Part shown: positions 28,483 through 37,201 of the stretch, piece by piece
Layout of the letters: every line of letters begins with the position of its first letter
How positions within the stretch are numbered: the first letter of the stretch is position 1
From: Aeromicrobium panaciterrae
GTDB lineage: Bacteria > Actinomycetota > Actinomycetes > Propionibacteriales > Nocardioidaceae
Length of the DNA: 64,000 nucleotides
Direction of reading: 5' to 3'
NCBI RefSeq assembly: GCF_031457275.1
Contig: NZ_JAVDWH010000001.1
Location: forward strand, 2,666,001-2,730,000
Translations under genes and position numbers: made by a program
The notes under the pieces: generated by a model
Databases searched by the model: none
What the model saw: only the letters and a program-made list of their open reading frames with translations
Told to the model about the DNA's origin: nothing

Positions 28483-29265
28483 CTAGCTGCCCAGGATCGG
28501 TGACGCGTCGAGGCGGACGAGCTCGGGCCAACGGGGTTCAAGATTGTCGCCGGAGGACTGGCCGGTGAGACGGCGCTTCACCCACGGACCGGCGCTGGCG
28601 CGAAGCCAGTGTGCGTGGCCGGTGCTCTGTTGCACGAGCGAGAGCTTCTCCCGCTCCCCCAACTCGAGCGGAACGAGATCGTGCTCAATGCCGAGGGCGT
28701 TGAGCACCTCGATCGCCATGACCTGGTGGCCTGCGCTCGACATGTGCATTCGATCGGTGTCCCACAGGCGTGAATCGCGGTAGGCGCGCATCCGCCAGAA
28801 GTCGACCAGGGTTGCGCCGTGCTTGTCAGCAACATGGCGCACCAGCTCGTTGTAGATCGCGAATCGACCGCGCAATGCCGCGAACACGGGAACGCGGCCC
28901 GGGTCGTACGCCGTGAACACCACGAGGTGAGCGCCCGCTTCAGCGAGACGACCGAGCGCCTTGTCGTACTCGTCGACCAACATGTCGAGGTCGATGCGAG
29001 GCCGCAGCACGTCGTTGGCGCCGGCGTAGATGCTGATGAGGTCGGGATTCAGCGCCAGCGCGGGCTCGATCTGCTCGTCGAGGATCGGCAGCAGCTTGCG
29101 GCCGCGAATTGCGAGGTTGCCGTACGTGAAGTCCTTGTCGCGTTCGGCGAGTACCTCGGCCATGCGATCGGCCCAGCCACGGACGCCGTTGGGCAGCGTC
29201 TCGTCGTGGTCGCCAACACCTTCGGTGAAGGAGTCCCCCAGGGCGACATAGCGATGGAATTGCAC
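28483..29265 (-). CDS. SGNH/GDSL-family hydrolase
   Basis: Serine esterase/lipase fold, 260 aa from GTG 29265. Block I GDSFTEG (nucleophile Ser about residue 12), block III GANDVL, and the C-terminal DTDRMHMSSAGH with the Asp-His pair are all present. No signal peptide, so it is cytoplasmic. An ATG three codons upstream (29274) lies inside the predicted -10 box TAGAAT and is therefore less likely to be the start. The substrate is unknown. It is followed by the hypothetical 142-aa gene. Confidence 0.85.
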   Translation of the reverse strand: MQFHRYVALGDSFTEGVGDHDETLPNGVRGWADRMAEVLAERDKDFTYGNLAIRGRKLLPILDEQIEPALALNPDLISIYAGANDVLRPRIDLDMLVDEYDKALGRLAEAGAHLVVFTAYDPGRVPVFAALRGRFAIYNELVRHVADKHGATLVDFWRMRAYRDSRLWDTDRMHMSSAGHQVMAIEVLNALGIEHDLVPLELGEREKLSLVQQSTGHAHWLRASAGPWVKRRLTGQSSGDNLEPRWPELVRLDASPILGS

Positions 29266-29272
29266 GAGATTC

Positions 29273-29278
29273 ATTCTA
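29273..29278 (-). promoter_or_regulatory. Candidate -10 box of the SGNH hydrolase gene
   Basis: TAGAAT, seven bases, then GTG 29265. The box covers the upstream ATG at 29274, which argues that GTG is the true start. Confidence 0.5.
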
Positions 29279-29306
29279 CCGAGCCAGTGTGCAAGCGACG
29301 ATTTCG

Positions 29307-32195
29307 CTAACTGTCGAGCAGACCGCGACGACGGGCGATTGCCGCCGCTTCCGTACGGCCGCTGGCATTGAGCTTGGCAAGGATGTTGGAGACGTGCACC
29401 GAAACGGTCTTGGTGCTGATGAACAGCAGTGCCGCGATCTCACCGTTGCTGCGGCCAGCACTGACGTGGACCAGCACCTCACGCTCGCGCGGGGTCAGCT
29501 CATCGTCAGACCGCGATGCACGCCCGCCAGACTCATCGATCTCGGTCAGGAGCGGCTTGGCGCCCAGCCGGGTCGCGATCTCGCGAGCCGTTGCGCGTAC
29601 GGCGCGGGCTTCTTCGTCCTGACCGCAGGCCCGCAGGACAGCAGCCAAGCGCACGGCCGATCTCGCCTGCTCGAAGGGCTGACCGACGGCGACAAACCCT
29701 TCGACGGCCTCGCGCCACAACTTGAGCAGGTCAGCTTCGAGTGGGGCGTCGATGCCGGTGAGCCAACGGAGTCGTGCACCCTCGGCGGCGACACGGGCTT
29801 GCCAGGCGAGGCCTTCGGGGCCAAACGTCGGATATGCGCCGACCGTGTCGGCGACGTCCTTCTCGAGCTCCGCAGCGCGTCGTACGAGCGCCGCATGCTC
29901 GGACTTGGCGAGACGTGGCACCGCAGAGGCGAACTGGCCGACGATCAGTCCCGTGAACCGCAGGCGTGAGAGGAACAGCCGCCCGTCCCAGACCCGGTCG
30001 AGGGTGTCGACGGCATCGTCGTGAACCTTGAGAGCGGAGGTGAGATCACCCGAATCGCCGTGCAGGTCGATGAGGGCAGCTGCACTGTGCACCGTCATCG
30101 CGATGTCCTTCTCCCACGCTGACCGCAGACTCTCTTCCTTCGCGAGTCCAACGATCTCCCCCCGCCCAGCTGCCACCTGGAGCGCGCCCCCGCTGAGGAT
30201 CGCTGCCGCCAGGGGCGGCGCGTCCGGGCCGACGTTCCACAGCTCGATGGCGTCGTCCCAACGACCTCGGACATAACAGATGATCGCAGCGAATGCGCGG
30301 CCGTCGAATCCGTAAGGGGCCCAGGCGCGGCCCGTCTTTTCGGCGCGCATCATCGCGGAGCGAAATGCCTGCTCGGCGTCGTCGAGCTCTCCGGCGTTGT
30401 AGAGCACGAACGCGAGATTGTGGAGGCCGCGCAGTTCGCCGACGATATTGCCGTCCGTACGAGAGGTAGCGACCAGATCGTTGTAGCGCTGCCGCGACTT
30501 GTCCAGGTTTGCTCCTCCTGTACGCGCCAGTAGTCGCGCCAGCGTGGCCGTGACATCAGCAATGACGTGTGCAGCTCCGAGCTCCTCGCCCAGTGCCGCG
30601 GCAAACTCGCCTCGCTCCATCGCTTCGTCGTCATTGCGCAGGTCGGAGGCTATCCGCGCACCGAGCGCCTCCGCCTCCGCGCGCAGCACCGTACGTTCGC
30701 CGCCGACGAGTTCGAGAGCTTCGGCACTGACGGCCTGCGCCTCAGGATCGAGACCGGCGTAGAACGCGGTGTTGCCGATTGCCAGGAGAAGTCGCACGCG
30801 GTCCTCTGTGGGTGCGTCGGAACGAAGTTGGCCGAGGTGATCGCGCAGCAGTGCGAGCGAGCGATAGAGGTGACCAGCCGTGAGGACGGCATCAGCGGCC
30901 GCAACGGCAAGCCCAACGAGGTCGGTGCCTTCGGGCGCTGCGTCGACGATCTCGAGGGCGTTCTCGTAGTGGTGGGCGCTCTCGTCATAGCCGGCAACGC
31001 GTACGGCGTCCTCGGCTGCTTCGACATTGGCTGTGAAGGCGCGGGTCAGGTCACCAGCGGCCGCTGCATGCATGGCGATCTCGGCGGCGGGCCCGTGGGC
31101 TCCGTCGGCCGTGAGCGCAGCGATGTAGGCGAAGTTGATGCGTCGGCGCTCGCTCGGGAGCAGATCGTCGTGAACGGCTTCGGCGAGGAGCGCGTGCCTG
31201 AACCCGTAGGAGTCACCGGCCACCTGGGACAGCACCTTGTGGTCGATTGCAGAGCGGAGCGCATCGTCGAGTTGAGCGGGCGGGAGACCCACGACCGCAG
31301 CGAGGACTTGATCGGTGACACGGCCGCCTGAGCACGACGCGGCGCGTACGACGAGTCTGGCGTCATCATCCAGCCGGTCGAGCCTGACCAGCAAGAGATC
31401 GGCGAGCGTCTCAGGAAGCGCTGACTGGATGTCGGCGAGGCCGGCGTCGAGAAGCTCTTCGGCGTAGAACGCATTGCCAGAAGCTCGGCGTACGACGGCG
31501 CGTACGCCTTCGGCATCGAGGTCACCTGCCCCGCGGTCCTTGATCAGAGTGCGTACGTCGGCATCTGGCAGCGGGCTGAGCTCGATGCGGCGTACGCCCG
31601 GCAGGCGCACCCACTCGGCAACCGCCTGGCGCAACGGGTGGCGGCGGTGAAGGTCGTCAGCGCGGTAGCTGACGACGACGTGCACCGACTGACTGAATGT
31701 GTGGGCAAGCACGTAACGAATCAGATGGCGGGTCGATCCGTCAGCCCAGTGGACGTCCTCGACGACGAGCAGGATCGGAACGTCGGTCGCGAGGTGGTCG
31801 AGCCCAGCGACGACCGATGAGAACAGCTCGGTCCGATCGACTTCATCTGACTCGTCAGCGCTCTTCCACGGAAGCAGTGGCGCCAGCGCCGGGTAGCGGC
31901 TAGCCAGCTCATCACGCTCGGTGTCATCAAGCGCGCTGAACGCCTCGACGAACGGCTGGAATGGCAGGTGGCTGTCACCGAGGTCGAGGCAATGTCCGAC
32001 GAGCACACGATGACCTGCGTCGTCGGCTCGGTCGACGAGCTCGCGAAGCAGACGTGTCTTGCCGATTCCGGCGTCTCCACCGAGAAGAACGGCATCTCTG
32101 CTGCGGGTGTCGGCAATGCCAGCGGCAGCGAGCAGTTGCTGCAACTCGGCGGCCCGCCCGACGAGCGGTGTCACGGGACTCCGGTCGGCGGCCAT
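29307..32195 (-). CDS. Large ATP-binding LuxR-family regulator
   Basis: 962 aa from ATG 32195 (MAADRSPVTPLVGR); ATGs at 32204, 32207 and 32255 are possible. An AAA/STAND ATPase domain has Walker A GGDAGIGKT (39-47) and Walker B ILLVVEDVHWAD. A helical TPR-like middle region of about 550 residues follows. The C-terminus is a LuxR helix-turn-helix (LTPREREVLVHVSAGRSNGE, then VHVSNILAKLNASGRTEA). Such regulators act as ATP-dependent switches that sense a ligand or partner. No target gene is obvious and its neighbours are unrelated. Confidence 0.9.
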   Translation of the reverse strand: MAADRSPVTPLVGRAAELQQLLAAAGIADTRSRDAVLLGGDAGIGKTRLLRELVDRADDAGHRVLVGHCLDLGDSHLPFQPFVEAFSALDDTERDELASRYPALAPLLPWKSADESDEVDRTELFSSVVAGLDHLATDVPILLVVEDVHWADGSTRHLIRYVLAHTFSQSVHVVVSYRADDLHRRHPLRQAVAEWVRLPGVRRIELSPLPDADVRTLIKDRGAGDLDAEGVRAVVRRASGNAFYAEELLDAGLADIQSALPETLADLLLVRLDRLDDDARLVVRAASCSGGRVTDQVLAAVVGLPPAQLDDALRSAIDHKVLSQVAGDSYGFRHALLAEAVHDDLLPSERRRINFAYIAALTADGAHGPAAEIAMHAAAAGDLTRAFTANVEAAEDAVRVAGYDESAHHYENALEIVDAAPEGTDLVGLAVAAADAVLTAGHLYRSLALLRDHLGQLRSDAPTEDRVRLLLAIGNTAFYAGLDPEAQAVSAEALELVGGERTVLRAEAEALGARIASDLRNDDEAMERGEFAAALGEELGAAHVIADVTATLARLLARTGGANLDKSRQRYNDLVATSRTDGNIVGELRGLHNLAFVLYNAGELDDAEQAFRSAMMRAEKTGRAWAPYGFDGRAFAAIICYVRGRWDDAIELWNVGPDAPPLAAAILSGGALQVAAGRGEIVGLAKEESLRSAWEKDIAMTVHSAAALIDLHGDSGDLTSALKVHDDAVDTLDRVWDGRLFLSRLRFTGLIVGQFASAVPRLAKSEHAALVRRAAELEKDVADTVGAYPTFGPEGLAWQARVAAEGARLRWLTGIDAPLEADLLKLWREAVEGFVAVGQPFEQARSAVRLAAVLRACGQDEEARAVRATAREIATRLGAKPLLTEIDESGGRASRSDDELTPREREVLVHVSAGRSNGEIAALLFISTKTVSVHVSNILAKLNASGRTEAAAIARRRGLLDS

Positions 32196-32260
32196 GCACC
32201 CCATCATGCATCCGGGGGCGGACACTAAGTAAGCCGGGCGCGCGAGGTAAGCCATCCGTC

Positions 32261-32419
32261 ATGCACCGCAGCTACAAGGCGGCGCACCGGCGACGGGCGA
32301 CGCTCGTGGGCGCACCGCGGAAACTCCGCAACTGGACGCCCGACCTCGAGCCGACGCTGGTAGTCAGCTCGTACGAATGCTTCTGGATTGAGGATCATGA
32401 CTTGATCCTCGTCGTCTGA
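32261..32419 (+). CDS. Small basic ORF, hypothetical
   Basis: 52 codons from ATG 32261, with a basic N-terminal half (MHRSYKAAHRRRATLVGAPR) and a hydrophobic C-terminal half (FWIEDHDLILVV). No recognisable ribosome binding site and no known family. A strong hairpin follows six bases after its stop, which mildly supports a transcribed gene, though the hairpin can also serve the convergent aldehyde dehydrogenase gene. Confidence 0.35.
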   Translation: MHRSYKAAHRRRATLVGAPRKLRNWTPDLEPTLVVSSYECFWIEDHDLILVV

Positions 32420-32424
32420 GGTAG

Positions 32425-32464
32425 CCCCTCACATCGGACGAAATCCGTATTTCGATGTGAGGGG
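32425..32464. terminator. Two-part perfect hairpin, likely bidirectional terminator
   Basis: CCCCTCACAT and ATGTGAGGGG form the outer 10-bp stem. CGAAAT-CCGT-ATTTCG forms an inner 6-bp stem with a 4-base loop. A 4-base bulge (CGGA) separates them. It sits between the small ORF stop and the aldehyde dehydrogenase stop. Confidence 0.75.
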
Positions 32465-32478
32465 ATGCCTTAGAAGGC

Positions 32479-33987
32479 TTACTTGAGCGTCTTCTTGCCG
32501 CCGTGCATCATCGTGATCATCGTGGCGACGTTCTTGTCGGTCTTGGCGTCACGCGCGAACGACGTCAGCATCATCAGCGGCTTCATGCGCTGCCGAGTGA
32601 TCGCCTTCGCGTACGTGAATTCCTTCAGGCCGTCGGGTCCGTGGATACGACCGAACCCGGAGTCACCGACGCCGCCGAACGGCAGCGCAGGCACGCCAGC
32701 GAAGGCGACAACCGAGTTGACCGAAGTCATGCCCGAGCGCACGCGACGAGCAATGTCGACGCCGTTCTTCTTGGCGAAGACCGCACCGGCGAGACCGTAC
32801 CTGGTCGCGTTGGTGAGCTCAATTGCCTCCTCCATGCTCTTGACCGGGTTGATCGCCAGAGTCGGGCCGAACGTCTCCTCGGTGATCTCCGTGGAGTTCT
32901 CGGGGACATTGGTCAGGATGGTCGGCTGTACGAAGCGCTCACCGACAGCATCGGAACCGCCCGTCACGACGGTCGCACCCTTGGCGATCGCGTCGTCAAT
33001 GTGGCTCTTGATGATGCCGATCTGAGAGGGCATCGTGATCGGACCGATCAGTCCGCCGGGCTCAGCCTTGAGGACCTTGGCCTGCTCAGAGATCTCGGCG
33101 ACGAACTTGTCGAAGACCTTCTCGTGGACGTAGACGCGCTCGGTGCCGATGCAGGTCTGGCCCGCGTTGGACATACCGCCCCACAGCGCCGCCTCGGCAG
33201 CCTTCGTGATGTCAGCGTCCTGGTCGATGATCATCGAGTCCTTGCCGCCGGCTTCGATGATGACCGGGGTGAGGTTCTGAGCGCATGCGGCCATGACCTT
33301 CTTGCCGGTCGCACCTGAGCCCGTGAAGGCCAGCTTGTTGACCGCGGAGGTACAGAGCGCATTGCCTGTCTCGCCGAGGCCGGTCACAACCTGGAACACC
33401 GGACGACCACCGACGACCTCGGTGAACGTGTCAGCGAGCCACTGGCCCACACCCGGCGTGTACTCGCTGGGCTTGAAGACGACGGCGTTGCCCGCAGCGA
33501 GTGCGTAGCCAATCGAGCCGACCGGCGTGAAGACCGGGTAGTTCCACGGGCCGATCACACCAACGACGCCGAGCGACTTGTACTCAACGGTCGACGCCTG
33601 GTTTGCCATCAGCAGTCCGGACTTCACCTTCTGCGGACCGAGGATCTTCTTGGCGTGCTTGGCAGCCCAGGCGATGTGGTCAATCGCCATGACGATCTCC
33701 AGCTGGGCGTCACCCTGGGGCTTGCCGGTCTCGAGGTGCGAGAGCTGCGCCAGCTGGGCGATGCGGCGGGTGATGACGCTGCGCCACGTCAGGAGGTACT
33801 CCTCGCGATCGGCAAACGAAAGTCCGCCCCACCACTCCGCTGCCTCATGCGCACGAGCGACAGCGGCGTCGACTTCGGCCTTGCTGGCGATCGGGTGTAC
33901 GCCTACGACGTCACCGTTCGCGGGGTTGAGCGACTCGAAAGTCGGCTTGGACTCTGTGGCGGCGGGCGTGTCGAGTGTGGCGGTCAT
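32479..33987 (-). CDS. NAD(P)-dependent aldehyde dehydrogenase
   Basis: Oxidises an aldehyde to the acid, 502 aa. Catalytic Cys279 (GQTCIGTERVY) and general-base Glu245 (IIEAGGKDS) are present, with GPWNYPVFTP and FTGSGATGKK of the cofactor site. ATG 33987 has AAGGAG seven bases upstream. A longer frame back into the GMC gene is rejected. It overlaps the GMC oxidoreductase stop as ATGA, so the pair would turn an alcohol into an acid. The last 35 residues (MKPLMMLTSFARDAKTDKN and on) resemble the C-terminal tail of membrane-associated family members (uncertain). Confidence 0.92.
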   Translation of the reverse strand: MTATLDTPAATESKPTFESLNPANGDVVGVHPIASKAEVDAAVARAHEAAEWWGGLSFADREEYLLTWRSVITRRIAQLAQLSHLETGKPQGDAQLEIVMAIDHIAWAAKHAKKILGPQKVKSGLLMANQASTVEYKSLGVVGVIGPWNYPVFTPVGSIGYALAAGNAVVFKPSEYTPGVGQWLADTFTEVVGGRPVFQVVTGLGETGNALCTSAVNKLAFTGSGATGKKVMAACAQNLTPVIIEAGGKDSMIIDQDADITKAAEAALWGGMSNAGQTCIGTERVYVHEKVFDKFVAEISEQAKVLKAEPGGLIGPITMPSQIGIIKSHIDDAIAKGATVVTGGSDAVGERFVQPTILTNVPENSTEITEETFGPTLAINPVKSMEEAIELTNATRYGLAGAVFAKKNGVDIARRVRSGMTSVNSVVAFAGVPALPFGGVGDSGFGRIHGPDGLKEFTYAKAITRQRMKPLMMLTSFARDAKTDKNVATMITMMHGGKKTLK

Positions 33988-35567
33988 CGTGACTCCTTGA
34001 TGAGGTCGGCTGCCTTCTCGCCGACCATGATGGCTGGTGCGTTGGTGTTGCCACGCGGGACGCGGGGCATGACCGAAGCGTCGGCGACCCGAAGGCCTTC
34101 GACACCGTGGACCTTGAGATCGGGGCCGACAACACTGCCCTCGATCGTACCCATCGCACAGGTGGCGACAGGGTGATAAAGCGTCTGGCACAGCTGGCCG
34201 ATTGCGGCGACGATTTCGTCCGTGGTCGGATCCATCGAGGCGGGAACCCAAGGCTCATCGATCAGCTTGGCGAGTGGTCCCTGGCTGACAATCTCCTTGA
34301 CGGTGCGATAGCCAGCGATCATGGCGTCGAGATCTGCGCCATCGTCGAAGTAGCCGGCTTCAATCTCGGGATGCCACGTCGGGTCTGCCGAGCGCAGCTT
34401 GATGTAGCCCTTGCTCTCGACCCGTACGAGCGTCGACGCAATCGTGAGGCCACGACGTACGGGCTCGTGGAGACCGTTGTCGTAGAACCCGGACGGCGCG
34501 ACATGGAACTGCATGTCCGGAACGGCCAGGTCGTCACGCGACTTGAAGAAGCCGCCCGCTTCGCCGACGTTGGACGTGAGCGGCCCGCGGCCCGCCTTCT
34601 GCGCCTTGAGGACGTTGCCGAGCGACAGATATTCGGCGAGGTCGCTGGTGTCCTTCGTGTAGAAGAGCGCGCCCGAGACGGGATGGTCCTGGAGGTTCTG
34701 GCCGACGCCGGGTGAATCGACGACGACATTGATGCCGTGCTCGCGAAGGTGCGCGCCAGGTCCGATGCCCGAGAGCATCAGCATCTGCGGGCTCGCGACC
34801 GCGCCGGCCGACAAGACGATCTCAGCGTTCGCACGGGCGGTCTGCGTCGTGCCCTGATGGCGGAACGTGACGCCCGTTGCCCGATTGCCTTCGAGTTCGA
34901 TCTTGGTGACGAATGCTTCGGTGCGGACCGTGAAGTTGGGGCGCTTGCGATTGGGGTGGATGTAGGCGTCGGCCACCGACCAACGGCGACCCTTCTTGCA
35001 GGTCACCTGGTAGAGCCCAGCACCTTCCTGCTCGGCGCCGTTGAAGTCGTCATTGCGCTTGAAGCCGGCCGCGACGGCTGACTCGACAAACGCATTGCTC
35101 AGCTCGTGCGAGTAGCGCCTGTCCTCGACATGCAGCGGGCCCTTGGTTCCGTGGAACGGGTCGCCGAGGCGGGTATTGCCCTCGGCCTTCTTGAAGTAGG
35201 GAAGGACATCGTCGAAGCCCCAGCCGGTGGCGCCGTACGCATCGCGCCATTCGTCGTAGTCGGCGTGATTGCCGCGGATGTAGATCATCGCGTTCATCGA
35301 CGAGCAGCCGCCGAGAGCCTTCATACGCGGCCAGTCGGCGCGACGTCCGGCGAGCTGCTTCTGTGGTGTGGTCTTGTAGCCCCAGTCCCACTTGGTCCTG
35401 AACAGCGCCGGGAATCCCGCCGGGAGATGGATCATGTCGTCGTCGTCCTCGGGACCTGCTTCGAGGAGGAGGACCGAGACATTCGGGTCTTCGCTCAGGC
35501 GCGCGGCAACAACTCCGCCAGCGCTCCCCGATCCGATGACGATGTAGTCGAATGTCTCGTCAGGCAT
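33984..35567 (-). CDS. GMC-family FAD alcohol dehydrogenase (choline dehydrogenase-like)
   Basis: FAD enzyme oxidising an alcohol to an aldehyde, 527 aa. The dinucleotide motif IGSGSAGGVVAARLSE is at about 11-26. GMC signatures GGCSSMNAMIYIRGN and SAGAVASPQMLMLSGIG are intact, and the C-terminal active-site region contains LYHPVATCAMG and GNTNAPAIM. GAGAGGAA precedes ATG 35567. It is the first gene of a two-gene operon with the aldehyde dehydrogenase. The pair could act on choline, alkanols or glycol ethers. No betaine-specific neighbours are seen. Confidence 0.9.
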   Translation of the reverse strand: MPDETFDYIVIGSGSAGGVVAARLSEDPNVSVLLLEAGPEDDDDMIHLPAGFPALFRTKWDWGYKTTPQKQLAGRRADWPRMKALGGCSSMNAMIYIRGNHADYDEWRDAYGATGWGFDDVLPYFKKAEGNTRLGDPFHGTKGPLHVEDRRYSHELSNAFVESAVAAGFKRNDDFNGAEQEGAGLYQVTCKKGRRWSVADAYIHPNRKRPNFTVRTEAFVTKIELEGNRATGVTFRHQGTTQTARANAEIVLSAGAVASPQMLMLSGIGPGAHLREHGINVVVDSPGVGQNLQDHPVSGALFYTKDTSDLAEYLSLGNVLKAQKAGRGPLTSNVGEAGGFFKSRDDLAVPDMQFHVAPSGFYDNGLHEPVRRGLTIASTLVRVESKGYIKLRSADPTWHPEIEAGYFDDGADLDAMIAGYRTVKEIVSQGPLAKLIDEPWVPASMDPTTDEIVAAIGQLCQTLYHPVATCAMGTIEGSVVGPDLKVHGVEGLRVADASVMPRVPRGNTNAPAIMVGEKAADLIKESR

Positions 35568-35603
35568 GTGTTCCTCTCGCGGGTGCGCGTGATGCGCCTC
35601 ACA

Positions 35604-35632
35604 AACCTACTGCCGGAACGACCATGACACAA
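35604..35632 (-). promoter_or_regulatory. Predicted promoter of the GMC-aldehyde dehydrogenase operon
   Basis: Minus strand TTGTGT (35632-35627), 17-base spacer, TAGGTT (35609-35604). The -35 lies inside the palindrome at 35625-35641. Confidence 0.6.
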
Positions 35633-35641
35633 CTGGTGTCA
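35625..35641. promoter_or_regulatory. Operator-like palindrome before the GMC operon
   Basis: TGACACAACTGGTGTCA: perfect 6-base arms with a 5-base centre. It covers the predicted -35 box and overlaps the menD stop codon. The form suits a TetR or GntR dimer. No regulator gene adjoins it. Confidence 0.6.
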
Positions 35642-37201
35642 GGGTTGTAAAGAAGTGCGTACGGCAGCGTCGATCGCGGACGTGAGGTCCTGCCGACCGA
35701 GGCGGTCGACGGGCACCTCGAGCACGCGCATGCCGGTCGCCTGCTCCGCTAGCGCAGCCGCCAGATCCTTGGGACCAACCGTGTGGTGAGGCACTCCGTA
35801 CGCCGCGCACAGGGCGCTGATGTCCGCCCCGGTCGGAGTGGCATAGACCCGCTCGAACGAATCCGCGTACTCCGGTGAGCCTTGCTCCAGCGTTGAGAAG
35901 ATGCTGCCGCCATCGTCGGAGGCGACCACGATCGTGAGATCAGGACGCGGCTCTCCGGGTCCCATGAGCAGCCCGTTGCTGCCGTGGAGGAAGGTCAGGT
36001 CGCCGACATACGCAATCGCGCGGCTCGAGGAGCGACCGAGAGCAGCGCCAATTGCCGACGAGAGCGTGCCGTCGATTCCGGCGAGGCCGCGGTTGCCGAG
36101 AATCAACCGATGCTCGCCGACCGGGTAGGACGCGGCGACCAGGTCGAGGTCGCGGACCGGGTTGGACGATCCGACGAACAGCAACCCGTCAGGCGGAACG
36201 CCGTGGTTGATCGTGCGCGCAACGTCGTACGGCGTGGCCCCGTCGAGCACAGCGTCTATCGCAGCAGTGGCCACCTTGTCGGCGTCCAGCCACGAGCTCA
36301 GCCAACCATCATCATCGGCTGCGGCTTCGACCACGTCGACGAAGCGGACGTTCCCGCCAGCCGGCACTGGGAACGTGCCGGGTGTGCCGACGTGGACGAT
36401 CTCGATGTCGGTGCGGCTGAGCAGCTGGGTGATGGGGCGAGACAGCGTCGAGTGCCCGAAGCTGATGACCCGCTCGATCTGTTCTGTGAGTGGTGAGTGC
36501 TGGAGCACCAGTCGGTAAGCCGCCAGCGCGTTGTCGCCCGTACGTGAACCAGAAGTGGGTTCGGCGAACAGCGGCCAACCACCCTGCTCCGCAAGCTCTC
36601 GTGCCGCCTGTTGAGAATCATCGCCAGCGACCACAACGGTCTGCGGTCCAACCTCGAGCTTTGCGTGGACCAGTGGTTCGGTGAAGGTCGAGGACTCCGT
36701 CGGTCGACGGGCGGAGAAATCCCACGCGACCGGCTCGATCAGCGGTTCGTCGAGCTCGAGGTTGAGGTGCCGCGGGCCGGTGAACCGCACGGCTTCCCAC
36801 GGATCCGAGGTGAACTGGATGCCAGGGAAGATCTTGCGCTGCTCAGTCGTCTGATTGGCACCCGTGCCACGGAGCCGACCAGGCCGATCCGCTGTCACCG
36901 CGATGACCGGAACGCCAGCGTGGAGCGCCTCCAGCATGGCCGGATGCAGGTTGGCGACGGCCGTGCCAGACGTTGTCACGACCGGGACTGGTCGACGGGA
37001 GGACTTCGCGAGGCCTAGGGCGAGGAATCCTGCTTCGCGCTCATCGACCCGGACGTGCAGTCGGATGAGCCCCTGGGCATCCGCGGCGTGGAGAGCCAGA
37101 GCCAGCGGACCCGATCGAGAACCGGGTGCGATGACGGCGTCTTTGACGTCACGCGCGATGAGCTGGTGAACGAGGTACTGCGCGGTCTCCGTGGCACTCA
37201 T
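35639..37201 (-). CDS. menD: SEPHCHC synthase, thiamine diphosphate dependent
   Basis: Second step of menaquinone synthesis: isochorismate plus 2-oxoglutarate gives the succinyl-cyclohexadiene product and CO2. 520 aa. MenD blocks include the N-terminal VIAPGSRSGPLALALH, FTSDPWEAVRFTGPRHLNLE and, in the ThDP domain, GNRGLAGIDGTLSSAIGAAL with GDLTFLHG. ATG 37201 overlaps the menC stop as ATGA. An upstream in-frame ATG lies within menC and is rejected. Confidence 0.95.
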   Translation of the reverse strand: MSATETAQYLVHQLIARDVKDAVIAPGSRSGPLALALHAADAQGLIRLHVRVDEREAGFLALGLAKSSRRPVPVVTTSGTAVANLHPAMLEALHAGVPVIAVTADRPGRLRGTGANQTTEQRKIFPGIQFTSDPWEAVRFTGPRHLNLELDEPLIEPVAWDFSARRPTESSTFTEPLVHAKLEVGPQTVVVAGDDSQQAARELAEQGGWPLFAEPTSGSRTGDNALAAYRLVLQHSPLTEQIERVISFGHSTLSRPITQLLSRTDIEIVHVGTPGTFPVPAGGNVRFVDVVEAAADDDGWLSSWLDADKVATAAIDAVLDGATPYDVARTINHGVPPDGLLFVGSSNPVRDLDLVAASYPVGEHRLILGNRGLAGIDGTLSSAIGAALGRSSSRAIAYVGDLTFLHGSNGLLMGPGEPRPDLTIVVASDDGGSIFSTLEQGSPEYADSFERVYATPTGADISALCAAYGVPHHTVGPKDLAAALAEQATGMRVLEVPVDRLGRQDLTSAIDAAVRTSLQP

